From positions 332,283-396,282 of the forward strand of contig CAJNOI010000057.1 of assembly GCA_905250115.1 (NCBI GenBank): 64,000 nucleotides of DNA, read 5' to 3'. The stretch is from Adineta steineri (lineage: Eukaryota > Rotifera > Eurotatoria > Adinetida > Adinetidae). The notes beneath the pieces were generated by a model. That model was not told the DNA's origin and ran no database searches. It saw nothing but the letters and a program-made list of their open reading frames with translations. Shown in pieces: positions 1 to 12,150 of the stretch. Numbering within the stretch: the first letter of the stretch is position 1; the number at the start of each line of letters is the position of its first letter. A program made the position numbers and the translations under genes.

Positions 1-858
1 CATGCTTTTATTTACACTATTTAATGCTTTCTTACAACTATTATTTTACCCTGAGGTTTAACCCAAATAACTGCAAATCAACCATATGTTTGTCTACTAG
101 ATGACTTTTTTTGTATAATAAAGTTAATAGTTGAAGGTTATTTTTACTCCGTTATGATTTGAAACAAAAAAAAAGAATTGATCAATACTAAATCAATAAA
201 ATACAAACTTCATAGAAGGTTATTATTTTCTATGTGAATTATTAGATAGCCCTGAAGAATTACAAAGGAAATAAATTATATTCAATACATCTAATGGAAT
301 GATCAAATATATTCAACCTTGAAATGTCAAACTTACTAAATATTGGTATATTTTATATATTGACTTATTAAATAAATATGTTTCTCATAAAAATTTCGAA
401 ATAATAATATTGTTTATTTTATAACTATTACCATTGGGAATATTATTTCTTCATATATCTAGGCGTCTACCTATATTAAAAAATTGAATTATAAATCTAT
501 TTATTTATTTTTGTAATATACAATACAACATAATTTATTACTGATTTTCTATTGCAAGAAGAAAAAAAATCAGAAATACATAAAAAAACAGTGATCTGAT
601 AGTCGAGGAAAAAAAATTAATTTGACATCAAATAAATTATTTGTTTCCGAACCAAAATGATTCAACCAAACTTTTTATTTGGGCACCATAACTCTATCAA
701 AAAAAAAAGACAAATAAAATATTTCGATATACATATACATCATAACAAACTTTTGTTTGTTCAACTGGTTTAACTGTTTGTGGGTGAGCATCAAGACATT
801 TTTGATAACGTAACTAAATATGAAATATTTTAAAAACCATCAAAAAGAAATAAGGTAA
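1..858. other. AT-rich spacer, no gene seen
   Basis: Very AT-rich sequence with poly-A and poly-T runs and only short open frames. A 16-codon open stretch on the minus strand near 25-80 follows an AG, but it has no partner exon and is not called. The left edge probably lies beyond the 3' end of the Fe65 gene. Confidence 0.5.
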
Positions 859-2805
859 TTAATTTACTTTACAAGCCGCTTCAATATTTTTACAGAGTTG
901 AACACATGATGGTAGACAATAAAATACATGACATTTAAATGAATTATCTGCACAATGAATGATTATTCCACAAAAGCTATTAATAGAAATCTTAAAAATT
1001 AATAAGATTAGGATAAGAATTTTGTTTACGTTGTATTTTGGCCAACACCCAAAAATGAAAGATAACGTATACGACAATCGACTAGTTGTTCGTTTGGATC
1101 CTAGGAAGAAGAAAATATATATACATATTGTCCAATGTTTAACATACATCTTCTGAAGAAACAATAATTGATGTTGGAGAAATATTAACTATAACTGGAA
1201 TCCATTTATCTTCCGGTACAGTTTGCGATACTTTTTCAATTGCTGGTCGTAAAACATGCATTCCACCAGGTTTCTCAACATATATACAACCTAAATATTT
1301 ACAGGGTAAATGTTTCTTTTGTTCTTCCATCGGTGTTGGAAATGATACTAAAATAATATTTTGTAAAAACAAAACAATTTTCAATCGTTTTCTTACCTTC
1401 AGTCATATCATTATCAATTGATTCAGGAAATGATGTTGGTCTATATTAAATACATATATATATTTGTTCAATTGATATGAAAATAATCTACCGTTTTTGT
1501 GTTATAATTTCGTTATTTGAAAAATCTCTTGTCGTATTTAATAAACCACGTTCAATCATAAGATTTTTACATATATCACGTAATGTATTTGCAATTATTC
1601 TTGCTGATGTGTTATCACATCGAAATACATGACATTTATAAATATTTTTTGTACGATCTTTGTCTTTTGCAACATAAGCAAAATCACTGAAAAGAAAAAT
1701 TCAATTCAAAAGAAAAGATTTTTTTTGTCAAACCTTGAATTTTCTCTTCCAACACCCCAAACTTTAATTGATGGTATCGATTGTTTATGTATTATCGTAC
1801 TTTCACGGGGATCAATTAAAACTATTTCCTTATTATTTATATCCATATAAAGATCTTTTCCATCACCCCAACTACTAATAGAATCATTTATACCATTTGT
1901 TAATTCATAAATACAACGATTTACAGCACGACTACTTTTATCACTTGTTAAATCTTCTTCATCGATTATTGTCCAACCAAGTGAACGTACATAAAACCGA
2001 TGTTGTTGATCAGAATTATTATCCAATGTCTTCAAAAAACAAATCATATGTAGATATGCAAAAAACAAAAAAATAGATTGTTTACTTGAATAGATATCTC
2101 TGATTCACTTCTATATAATAGAGAATTTATTTCGAAACATATATCATTAGATGATGATGATGAAAGTGTTAATGATGGAGAAGTTGTTATTGATTCTGGT
2201 CGATCACGTGTTACAGTACCAGTACGTTTATGCCAATAATAAACACCTTGTTCATCTAGAATAATAGTTTTTTCGATCATTTGAAATCTTGTTTTTAGTA
2301 GAAATGTTTACCTTCAAACCGTTCCCAACCTAGTGGAAGATTCATATCATCCATCTACAAATAAAACGTTTTTCTTAGAAAAAAAATAGAAATGAATACG
2401 AACTGTTGTTGTTCGTTCCATAGATAATTGTATTCCACTATCAGTTGATTCAGTTGGTGATGAAATATTTTCAAAAAGATTGCAAGTCCTAAATATTCAA
2501 TTATATTTTATTGAAGAAAACAAAAATTTCTTTCTTACGAATTAAAATGACATTCATTCGCTATATGAACTAGAAAAAGAAATAGAGATTATTTACAAGT
2601 ACAGAAATTTCGTCTTTTTTTTTGTTATTTAGGAGAAATATGAAACTTTACCATCATTATAAAAAAGAGGATTTTCCGATGTAATCCAATAATTTGTTTT
2701 TCGAATATTTTTCCAATAATTTAAATGATGAATATATTTTAAACGATAATTATTCAATGATCTTTCTAATCCATGATTAGCCTTAATATGCATATCGCGG
2801 ATCAT
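859..2805 (-). CDS. APBB: Fe65 / APBB-family adaptor (WW + two PTB domains)
   Basis: Cytoplasmic/nuclear adaptor of the Fe65 family, which binds the intracellular tail of APP-type receptors through PTB2 and proline-rich partners through its WW domain. Exons (minus): 2805-2652, 2569-2539, 2488-2404, 2354-2312, 2255-2086, 2029-1734, 1686-1492, 1440-1397, 1347-1148, 1100-1030, 976-859; they sum to 469 codons (468 aa). The WW domain spans an exon junction (LPLGWERF then GVYYWHKRTGT). PTB1 carries VRSLGW, SSRAVNRCI, VWGVGREN and KCHVFRCD. PTB2 begins SFPTP and carries KYLGCIYVEKPGGM, LSFLGVG and KCHVFYC. The protein stops directly after PTB2 and lacks the long acidic N-terminus of vertebrate Fe65, so it is shorter than human APBB1. 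The start is the first Met of the 5'-most coding exon; a further upstream exon cannot be excluded. The gene is head to head with RAD17. Confidence 0.93.
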
Positions 2806-3926
2806 ATTCTCTTTATTTGTTACACACTGATCAATATTTTCTTTTTCTCTTTATTCCGATCAGGAAATATATGAAAACTACTATAATAATCACTGAATGT
2901 TCTTTTCTCTCTTTTCCTGCTCAAAAAAAAAATAAGAAAAAAAGGGAAAGCGAGACAAACAATCTTTTCTCTTGCGCTCTGGATTTTTTCTCCTCCTCTG
3001 TATTATATATAATAACAATTTACGATTATTGAGAAGTCAGTATCTTTCATCATATATTCGTCAAGCTCAAGAGTTCAAATTAGCATATGATTAATAGAAA
3101 TATATAGAGAAAAAAAGAAATCTAAATGACTATATATTTATATATTATGAATCAAGTTCTTTTTTTTTTCTCTACTGAGTTTTGCACATTTGCATAAAAA
3201 AACGAAAGCACTGATGCGAGATTGGTTAGAAGTTGATTGAAAAATCTAGGCGTCTTTTTTTTTGCTGTAGATAGTAATAATCAGCTATAGGAAAGAAAAT
3301 ATTATTTGATTAGAATGTAGAAAACAACAACAACATCATCATCAATATTAGAAGCTAAATAGCTAATCAAGTGTACTTCTTCGAAGATGTTTCGGTACTA
3401 GCGAGTTCTTCTTTTTTTTTTTTGCTTTCTTTCAATATGCAGATCATCGAAAGAGAAGCGTAAATTTGATCAAGTTTTCTTTTTTTTTGCCTTCTCTCTC
3501 TCATGTGCATGTTGGCAAATTCACTGCATTGATTCCTTAGAGATTTTACTTCTACTACCCATCATTATCAATCTTTACTTTCAAGAACATACATGCAATC
3601 AATGTGATATTATTTGAAATTCTAATGTAAACAAAAAAAAACTAGTCAATCTTACTTTGCCATCGACATTGATTTTCTTTTTTTTCGATCTGGTAAAATG
3701 ACAAATGGTTGAACCAACAAATAGTTAGATCTAGATGATGATGGAGCTACATACAATGTGTATAAATCAATGGAATCTAGCGCTAAGAAATAGAAGAAGA
3801 ATTCTTTTTTGAAATTGAATTAAATTTTGATAATTGAAAATCTAATGCTTTGATAACAAAAGAAAAAATGTTGTATAGAATATTTAGATATTTTTATTCT
3901 TCTTTGATTTTACATTGACTAGACAA
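2806..3926. promoter_or_regulatory. Shared upstream region of divergent Fe65 and RAD17
   Basis: This 1.1 kb spacer separates two divergently transcribed genes and must hold both promoters. It is AT-rich with long T runs (for example near 3411-3425 and 3481-3489). No clear TATA box or conserved operator is visible. Confidence 0.4.
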
Positions 3927-6900
3927 ATGTCTCGTCGAATACCTTCGATTTCGGATCTTAATATCCGATCTGAACAGCCTATAAAACGATTTAAAACATC
4001 ACCAACTTCATCCTATCGTAATATATTTGAACAATTTGATGATGTTCCACCACCTGTAATAACAAATACGCAAACAATAATTCCTAAAACAACATTTGTA
4101 TCGAAATTATCATCACAACAATCTTCATCAACATCATCATCAACAGCTCGATTGATAATGAAGAAAACAGAAACGAAATCTAATGATGAACTTTGGTCAA
4201 CTTTATTTCAACCTAAGAAACGTCAAGATCTGATTATACATGCTAAAAAAATAAAAGAACTTGAAGAATTACTTCTAAGATCATGTGAACTTGATAAAAC
4301 AACTAAAGTAAATCAAATCTTAGTTTGGACATTTTTTTGGGTTTTTTTCTAATAAAGAAATATTCATTTAAATTAGCGACCATCAAAATTAATACTTATT
4401 TCTGGTCTATCTGGCACCGGAAAATCAACATGTTTACGAATATTAGCTTCGTCATTGAATATTAATATTATTGAATGGGAAACTCGAACAACTACAAATT
4501 TAACAAATTCTTTACAAGATGAACAACGAGGTTAGTTTATCCTTGTATGATAATAATTTGACCTGAGGTATAAGAAATTACAAATATATAATAAAATATA
4601 ATTTCCATAGTAAATAATTACGTGACTTCGAATCGGTTGAATGAGTAAAAGTTAATCATATTGTTGAATATTAAGAATTCATTTTATATTCTCATATATT
4701 ATTGAAGTCTTATGGGATATACTCAAATCTTATTTGTCTCGTTCGTCGAAACATTTGGGATTTGAAACAAGATAACTAATTATTAAAAAGAGAAAAGAAA
4801 TGTACTTTAACCTTGCGAACCTCGAACTTTCTAAATATAATCTTTATTTATATATGAAGAAATAATATTTGTATCAAAAAAAAAGTGTTCGTAGTTGATC
4901 TTCTGATATAATTTCTTGCTTAGTCACATGTCTTTTTCTTGCAATTGCCATTGTGAAAATGTGTAAGATCGATTGCTGAAGTTTACGATTATAATCCAAA
5001 GAAAAATATTTTCGGTTCGTTCATATCGTTGTCTTTTAGTATTACTAACTAGAAATTAATCAAAGAGTGTTAGAGAAAAAAATACATGATTAACTCAATC
5101 AAAAGACTACAGATGGGTAATACTAACAATCAAAAAACGGAAAGAAATAAGCATTGCACTTGTGACAACATCTAAATAAAGAATAAAAAAGATGCCCTCG
5201 ATGCTGTTTATTATAATTTTCTTGATGAATTATTTTCATTCTAGTACAATTTAAATAGATTATCACATTAAATTTGTATCCAAACTTTACAAAACAAACA
5301 AATTTTTCGTTACGTTTGAACATACCATTTATGAAATAATAAATTGTCAAGGAGTAAACAACAGAGACTTCATGCCTGAAGTCTCATGAAATCTTCTGAA
5401 TTTCTATAGATGCATTTATTTCACGGGGAGACGAGGGAGGAACAGCGGAGACTTCATGCATGAAGTCTCATGAAGTCTTAGAAGTCTCTTGAACTCCGCT
5501 ATTACTCCGTTGTAAATTGTTTATTTATTTCATTGACTATGATTTCTATTAACAAATAGTCGTACTATAAATAAAAAATCTAAACAACTGATATCTCTTT
5601 GATAGCATATCTTAGTTTTGTAATTTTAATTTAAGATGATCGTCAATGGATTGAATCTCAGAAACGTTCATTTCGTACATTTGTATTTCAATCAACTCGT
5701 TATTTATCTTCATCAACAGGTAATTCTAATAATGGTTTAATATTTGAAAATGACAATGAAGAATCAACTCAATCACAAACATTATTGAATTCAAATAAAC
5801 AAATAGTATTAATTGAAGTAAGTTAGTTTTGTTATTTATTATTTGAATAAAACAAAAATATAAAGAAATAATTCGAACTACATTTTCGATTATGACTTTA
5901 TAAAAAGAAAAGAAAAGAAAAAAGAAGAAGAAGATAAATAAATGTTTAAGTTCTGTAAAATAAATCTTCTTGTTTAAGCATTTGATGTACTTGCTGCTGC
6001 AGGACTTGATTTTTTGGAATGAAAATTAATAGATGGTAAAGGATTTCTTATTGATGTAGGCATATCAGGCATTGGTTCTTTTCGGACAATTCGAACAACT
6101 GCTGCAATTATTGCACCGACAACTATACCAATAATTAAACCAAGAATAATAGCTAAAGCTTGTGCACCAGATGAATATGTTTCAACAGTATTTCGTCTAC
6201 CAGCAGAATGTGTTGATACGTAGTGTTTTGATGATTTTAATGAATTAGTTGCAGCATTAAATTGTACTGTTGAGTTATTTCGCATTCTGAAACTAAATGT
6301 ATATTGACCGTTATTGATAGCTGTTCTTAATCTATCGTGACCTTCTTGAGCTGTTATTTCATCAGCAAAACCACTTGGTGAACCTGGTTTTGGTGTTCGT
6401 CCAAGAAGTGTAAAAAATACTGTGACATCATTACTAACACGTTCATGATCTATTTCTAAATCAGTTATACGTGAAAATTGAACACCTGTATGATTCATTA
6501 ATGTAAAGTGTACATAACCTTCTAATTCACGTCTATCTATATGATTACCATCAATAACATCACCACGATTAACATTAAGTGTGAATACAAGATGTAAATA
6601 TTCATAATTTAAAGAACGATAACATATGCTTACATCAAAATCTTGTGGATGGCGTTCATGATTCATTTCAAAAAATTCATATTCAATATTTTCAGTACGA
6701 ATATTTTGTGGTGAAAAACCAGCTTCTGGATTATTTAATCGAAACATTCTCAAATATAATGATACTGGATAATCAAATTGTTTCGATCGATTGAACATTG
6801 GACGTGAAAATGGTGATCGCATTGACCATGCATATTCAATATTGGTTGCTCCCCAACTGTCACCTGTTGCTTCACCAATATCTGATTCAACCATAGGAGG

Positions 6901-9900
6901 AAAACTATCTTTTTGCATTGTTAATACTGTACAGACAATGGCGTTACCACGACATGCTAAAAAATTAAGGTAGAAAAATTAATTATAGACAAAAAAAAAT
7001 ATAAAGAATTTTTATTTTCTTACCACGAAGTCCATTAAATTCCCAGGCTTTTTCAGGTGGGCTATATAGAAACATAGCTTCGTTTTTAATGAAAAATGCA
7101 ATTGGATTACTACCAGGATTAACATCATCAATTTGGACACCAGCATCAATTTTACATGAACCAACACGTCGATCAATTGTATAAGTTAATTCATTTCCAT
7201 AATCATGTATAACAGTTGTAAAATCTTCTGAACCTGGAGGTTGATAATCATAACGTAAACGTCTTGAACTACCATCACGACCACTATCATAACGTATATG
7301 AAAACCTTGTCTTTGTACAGAAAGTGATGTTGAAGCTTCAACACGAACACTAAAACGATTTGACCAACTAATATGAGCATCTGAAAGTGATATTAAATCT
7401 TGACCTTCACCAGTTTTACAAAAAACACCTTTTGGTGGTGCTAATTGTACAGATGTTTCTACAATATATGGTTTGTATGATAGAACATTAAAAACTTCAT
7501 CGACTTCAAGTGCTTGTGTGCCATTTGGAAAGTCAACTGAAGCACTAATTACTGCTTGAACTGGATAGGCTAAATCACCAACAACACCGACTGGAGTTTG
7601 AACACCACGTTGAGCAAATGTCCATACACGTCTTACTGTTCGATAATTTGGTTTATCGACAATACAAGTTTGCCATTTATCAACAGGAATACCACGTACT
7701 ATATCTTGACCAAGATAAATTGGTGTAATTCTTCGATTTGGATCATCACTTGCAAATAAAAAGAATTCATTCAATGGTCGAATGTGCCATCCAGCTGCAG
7801 TTTGTACTGCTGATGCACCATCTAACAAATAAATAATATATATATATATAGAAAATTTCGAAAGATCTTCGTAAAATTACATACCCATTTCTTGATTTGT
7901 TGGAATGTCGGATACATTACAATATTGTCGTGCAATGTAAGTTGATTTTTTTAATATGTGATAGTAAAAATATTCAACATCAATAAAACCATTTGCGTTT
8001 TTGACCATGATCAAACTATTAGCATCATAATCATAGAGATATTCGTACATCGTTACTTGATCGGGTAATGTGATGTTTAATATACGTTTTGCTTCAACAC
8101 GTTCAAGAGCAAATTCTGCCCGACGTGGAAATTGTGGTACTGGTGGTATTGGTCCTGGTGCTGATGTTGGAGCTGGATTGCTTGTGCATAAGAGTGGATC
8201 TCCATTCCAATCTGGATTTAACGTTGATGTCTCCTGTGCTTGACATCCTGTGATAAACAAGACTAGTAGACAAAGTATACCGAATTGTTGTCGCATTGTT
8301 GCTCTAACAAATGAATAAATGAAAATGATATAAAAACTGTTAGTTGAGTAGCTGTGAAATAGCGAAATTGATAAGATAAGAAAACTTCTGAATATACAAA
8401 AAAAGAAAAAAAAGAAGGTAGCTTTTTAAATAGACTTAAGTTGTTGTTTAAAGATAAGACAAAAGGACATTTATATCTTTAAAAATATAAATATTATTTT
8501 TTTTAGGATTTACCAAATGGTTTTTATTCTGATATAACTTCATTTCATTCGACGTTAAGGTGAATTAAATATAAAAAAAATAAAACTAAACAAATAAAAA
8601 CTAAAATCTTCTGTTTTTTTTTCTTCTTCTCTTTATCAATGTAGAGAATTAAAACGTGTTGCATATCATCCAATCGTATTCGTAATAACAGATAATAGTT
8701 CATTATCAGCATTTAATAATCCTCATTTATTATTTTCATTATCAATTATTGATGAATTAAAAATTGAGCATATCAGGTTAATTTTAAAATGACAAAAAAT
8801 AAAACTAAATTTTCAATTGTAATTTCTCTAGTTTTAATGCAATTGCACCAACTTATATGAAAAAAGGTCTTGAAAATATTATACATCAAGCATCATTATT
8901 AGTATGTGTATATTTAAACTTGATACATCAGTTTTTATCGTATACTAATAGAAATTAAAACCACCTTCTCGTGATTGTATAAATGATATTATTCAAACAG
9001 CAAATGGCGATCTTCGTTTAGCAATTAATACATTACAATTTTCGAGTATATTTTGAATAGATTTTATTTTGAAAAAAAGTTTTTTTTTAAAGGTAGTCTA
9101 AAAAAATCTTCAATCTTAACAGTTATTCCAAAAGATACGTGTTTATCATTATTTCAAGGACTTGGTCGAATTTTATATAAAAAAGGTATTCATTTCTTTA
9201 TTTTTTTGTAAATGAATTATATATATATATATATTATTATTAGATTCGGATGAAAGTTCAACAGATGACAATCGAAAACAACCTGAAGTATAAAATCTAA
9301 AAATTGTTTAATAAATAAATTTTAGTCTATATATATATATATTAGAATCTTATCGAACAATGTCATATATCAGCATCAACATTTATTGGATTTTTATTTG
9401 AAAATTATATTGATTTTTATTCGTTAATAAATGATGCTGCTCAAGTATGTGATTATCTTAGTTTAAGTGAATATATTCTTAATGATTGGGAGGTAAGAAA
9501 TTAAATTTTAAATTATTTTTTTCGTTCATATTAAATTTTTTCTTAGACACGTTTACAACTTTTATCAATATCATCAAGTATAGCCTGTCGAGCAGTACGT
9601 TTATGTAATTCCATGGCAATTAATCGAGGTTTTAAACCAATGCGTAAACCACAAGAGAATGATGTTAAATCAAGAGTATAGATTCATATAAATTGATATA
9701 TTAAAGTAATTTTATTGATTATTTTTTATAGGCACAAAAAAATCGAACATTATTATCAGTTAATAAATTATGTAAATATATTTTGACTTGAGAAAAGTTT
9801 AAAATATTTCTTATGATTAATAGATTATGGCTGTTCGGAAGAAGAATATTTTACTACTATGTTACCTTATCAAGCGTGTCTATTAAAAATGTCACATTCT

Positions 9901-11360
9901 TCATTGATAAGTAAGATATAAAATTCGAAGAATTATTATGAAATATTCTGAGTTTTAGATGCAACAAATCGTTCAATTCTTGATATTGGTTATATTGATC
10001 GTTATTCAAAAAAATGGTATGTTTTCATTTGATGAGTCAAAAAACGCACCTTAAGTGGGCGTCGTACTCGAGTACGAATTTTTCCGTACTCGTACTTGAA
10101 AGGTCAATACTCCTACTCACGAACAAAATACTTGAGACTCTAAATAAACTGTGTTTTATTAAAAATTCCTACGAGTTTCTATTCTCTAACGTTGTACTAA
10201 AAATTTGTATTTAAGTTTCAGAGTTAGTACTCGCACTTACTCATCTCTAAAATATACGCTAGTAATTAAATGTCTATCATGTATTATATCAATAATATCG
10301 CTATCGATATTTTCTTTGTTCATTTTACAGTCTATTAATAAAAAGCCCAAAGCTCTATTTTCTTTTATCAAACTACTTATCATCAAACTATCTAGAATTA
10401 ATGTAAACATAGTTGATAATGTTCCATCTTGCTTTTTGTTTATATTCTGTTATATTTTCATCAAAAGGAAAAAAAAATCATAACATATATACGTGTTACT
10501 TCTATCTGGTTATATCGAACAAATAATTAACTTTAAAAATAGAATATCTCATCAATAAACTTAATGTGTTTTATTTATTAATAATGAAAAAAAATCCTTT
10601 TGCTAAAATATTTCTATTTAATAGACTAAAAAACAAAATATGATTAAATATCTTTCTAAGTTATTTTGTAAACATTCTCGAATACATATTTGACCTTGAA
10701 GTTTCCAAAAATAAATACGAATAGAAAAACAACATCATTATAAGACCTAATGTAGTGTTAGAATGATTTACTGATAAATAATACTGTCAGAATGAAACGC
10801 TTTTTTGCTAAATATTGATGTAGACCATAAATCAGAACTAATTGATTTTCCGATAGGACAAAGATTTCGAGCCATCTACCCTTTTAATATACATTTCATC
10901 CTAATCGAATATTTTCTTTATAAAAAAAATCGAAAGTAAAAGATTTGTATCTTCTTTTATTAGATCATCGAGTCCAGAAAACAAACACGTGAAATTCCGT
11001 AATAGACCCGTGACGTTTGGACAGTAATAAATTCTTTACGTTTATTATCGTATACTACTGCTTACCCTGTATTAACTAGAATAATAGAAGAGAACTAATA
11101 CGTAATTAGATTATGACATTATCTTTTGAAGATATCTATATATAGATATATATCGGCTTTCTTTTTTTTTTGTTTTTAGGCATGATGTAAATTCTATGGT
11201 AACTCAAAAGAATAGTTCAATAGCAATTCTTACTGATAATACAATCAATGAAACAAATGACACATTATTTAATTTTTCTTTAATTAATGCAACAACAACA
11301 ATTAAATTAAATAAACTTGAATATGATGATACTATTGATATAGATGATATTGATGACTAA
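3927..11360 (+). CDS. RAD17: RAD17 checkpoint clamp loader
   Basis: Replaces RFC1 in the RFC-like complex that loads the 9-1-1 clamp at damaged DNA in the nucleus. Exons: 3927-4307, 4377-4530, 5636-5817, 8507-8559, 8645-8776, 8832-8901, 8952-9045, 9093-9185, 9244-9287, 9346-9492, 9547-9675, 9732-9771, 9824-9910, 9959-10016, 11180-11360. They sum to 615 codons (614 aa; human RAD17 is 681). Evidence is the Walker A motif GLSGTGKST at the start of exon 2, the family phrase LIEDLPNGFY joining exons 3 and 4, VFVITDNSSL, SFNAIAPTYM, GDLRLAINTLQFSS, and the acidic C-terminal tail DDTIDIDDIDD typical of RAD17. The ATG at 3927 is the first Met; the frame stays open upstream only from a TTG. Intron 3 (2.7 kb) contains a complete gene on the other strand. 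The last intron (1.2 kb) holds a repeat-like segment. Confidence 0.93.
5351..5508. repeat. Short hairpin-rich, MITE-like repeat in RAD17 intron 2
   Basis: The segment begins GGAGTAA and ends TTACTCC, an inverted pair. Inside are two near-identical palindromic 27-base units at 5364-5390 and 5448-5474 (each GAGACTTCATG, one base, TGAAGTCTC, ATGAA). It is more GC-rich than the surrounding intron. No open frame is present. It could be a small non-autonomous DNA transposon or a hairpin repeat; a target-site duplication is not convincing. Confidence 0.5.
5974..8296 (-). CDS. Secreted/type I membrane protein, LolA-like domain family (nested in RAD17 intron)
   Basis: A complete gene lying on the opposite strand inside RAD17 intron 3. 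Exons (minus): 8296-7885, 7821-7024, 6956-5974, summing to 731 codons (730 aa). The start is followed by a signal peptide (FGILCLLVLFITGCQA) and a proline-rich spacer. A long, mostly beta-type ectodomain follows, with scattered cysteines and N-glycosylation sequons (NVS, NGT, NHT, NNST). Near the C-terminus there is one membrane segment rich in Gly, Ile and Val (ALAIILGLIIGIVVGAIIAA) and a short basic, Ser/Pro-rich cytoplasmic tail. The overall plan and motifs such as DKWQTCIV and EFNGLRGRC-like joints recall the metazoan extracellular LolA-like domain proteins known from nematodes and other invertebrates. That family call is from memory and tentative; secretion and membrane topology are clear. 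Substrate and partners are unknown. Confidence 0.85.
10055..10248. repeat. GTACTCG-rich repeat-like segment in last RAD17 intron
   Basis: Contains the 12-base palindrome GTACTCGAGTAC (10064-10075), more copies of the GTACTCG/AGTACG motif, and ends in a string reading CTCATCTCTA. The complement of that end (TAGAGATGAG) resembles hAT-type element termini. The matching left end is not clear, so this may be one end of an old non-autonomous element. Confidence 0.35.
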
Positions 11361-11798
11361 TAAAAAAAAGATTTTCAAATCTAGTTTTGTGAATATTTCT
11401 GTCTTTCATCTCTTAATCATGTCTACTTCTCTTTTTTTTTATATATGTATAACTATTTATGTCTTTCTTTTAAACAGAAAATGCAAACGCAAAAATTTGA
11501 ATTTTTCCAAAATATATATATATATAACTTATATGCATAAAACAAAACGATGAATTAAACAAAGTTGAAAATAGATAATATTATATGTCGGAATAGATAA
11601 AAAGCAAAACAATGAACAAAGAAAGAAAGAACGAAAAAAAGAAATAATTCAAGGTTATAATTAAGGTTATTATTTAAACAAGCAAATTAAGGAACGGTTT
11701 ACGGAATTAGGAAAGAACAAAGGAACTCTGTGTTTTTTCTTATTTTTGGAAAAATGTCTTTTAATTTTTTACGGAATTAAATTTTGATGGAAATGTTT

Positions 11799-12119
11799 TT
11801 ATTGCCATAAACGAGTTTGTTTCGAACTCGTTGGCTCATAGCACAAGTCATTTCTTCCAGTATTTGTTGCTGTTGTTGTAGTATAGAGAATTGGTTCTTG
11901 TTTAATTAAATTTCGATTTATCGATTGTTGTTGTTGTTGTTGTTGTTGTTGATGTTGGCCAGTAAGAATAATTGAATTTGGACTATTTGTTAACATTATT
12001 GTTTGAGTTGTACCAACATTTGTTGTTTGACAATCACGATTGATTATACTAAATAAAACGAAAGATAATTAAAAATAAATGTTATTGTTTACTTACTTAA
12101 TAGGTAAGTTTGATGCTAA

Positions 12120-12150
<31 letters not shown>

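Noticed and set aside
24-90. Minus-strand 16-codon frame after an AG (VIWVKPQGKIIVV), possible last exon
   Set aside because: No upstream partner exon exists between it and the Fe65 stop, and it does not fit the Fe65 C-terminus.
10014-10483. Two overlapping plus-strand open frames in the last RAD17 intron
   Set aside because: They lie between a good donor (10017) and acceptor (11179) of RAD17, have AT-driven composition and no family features.
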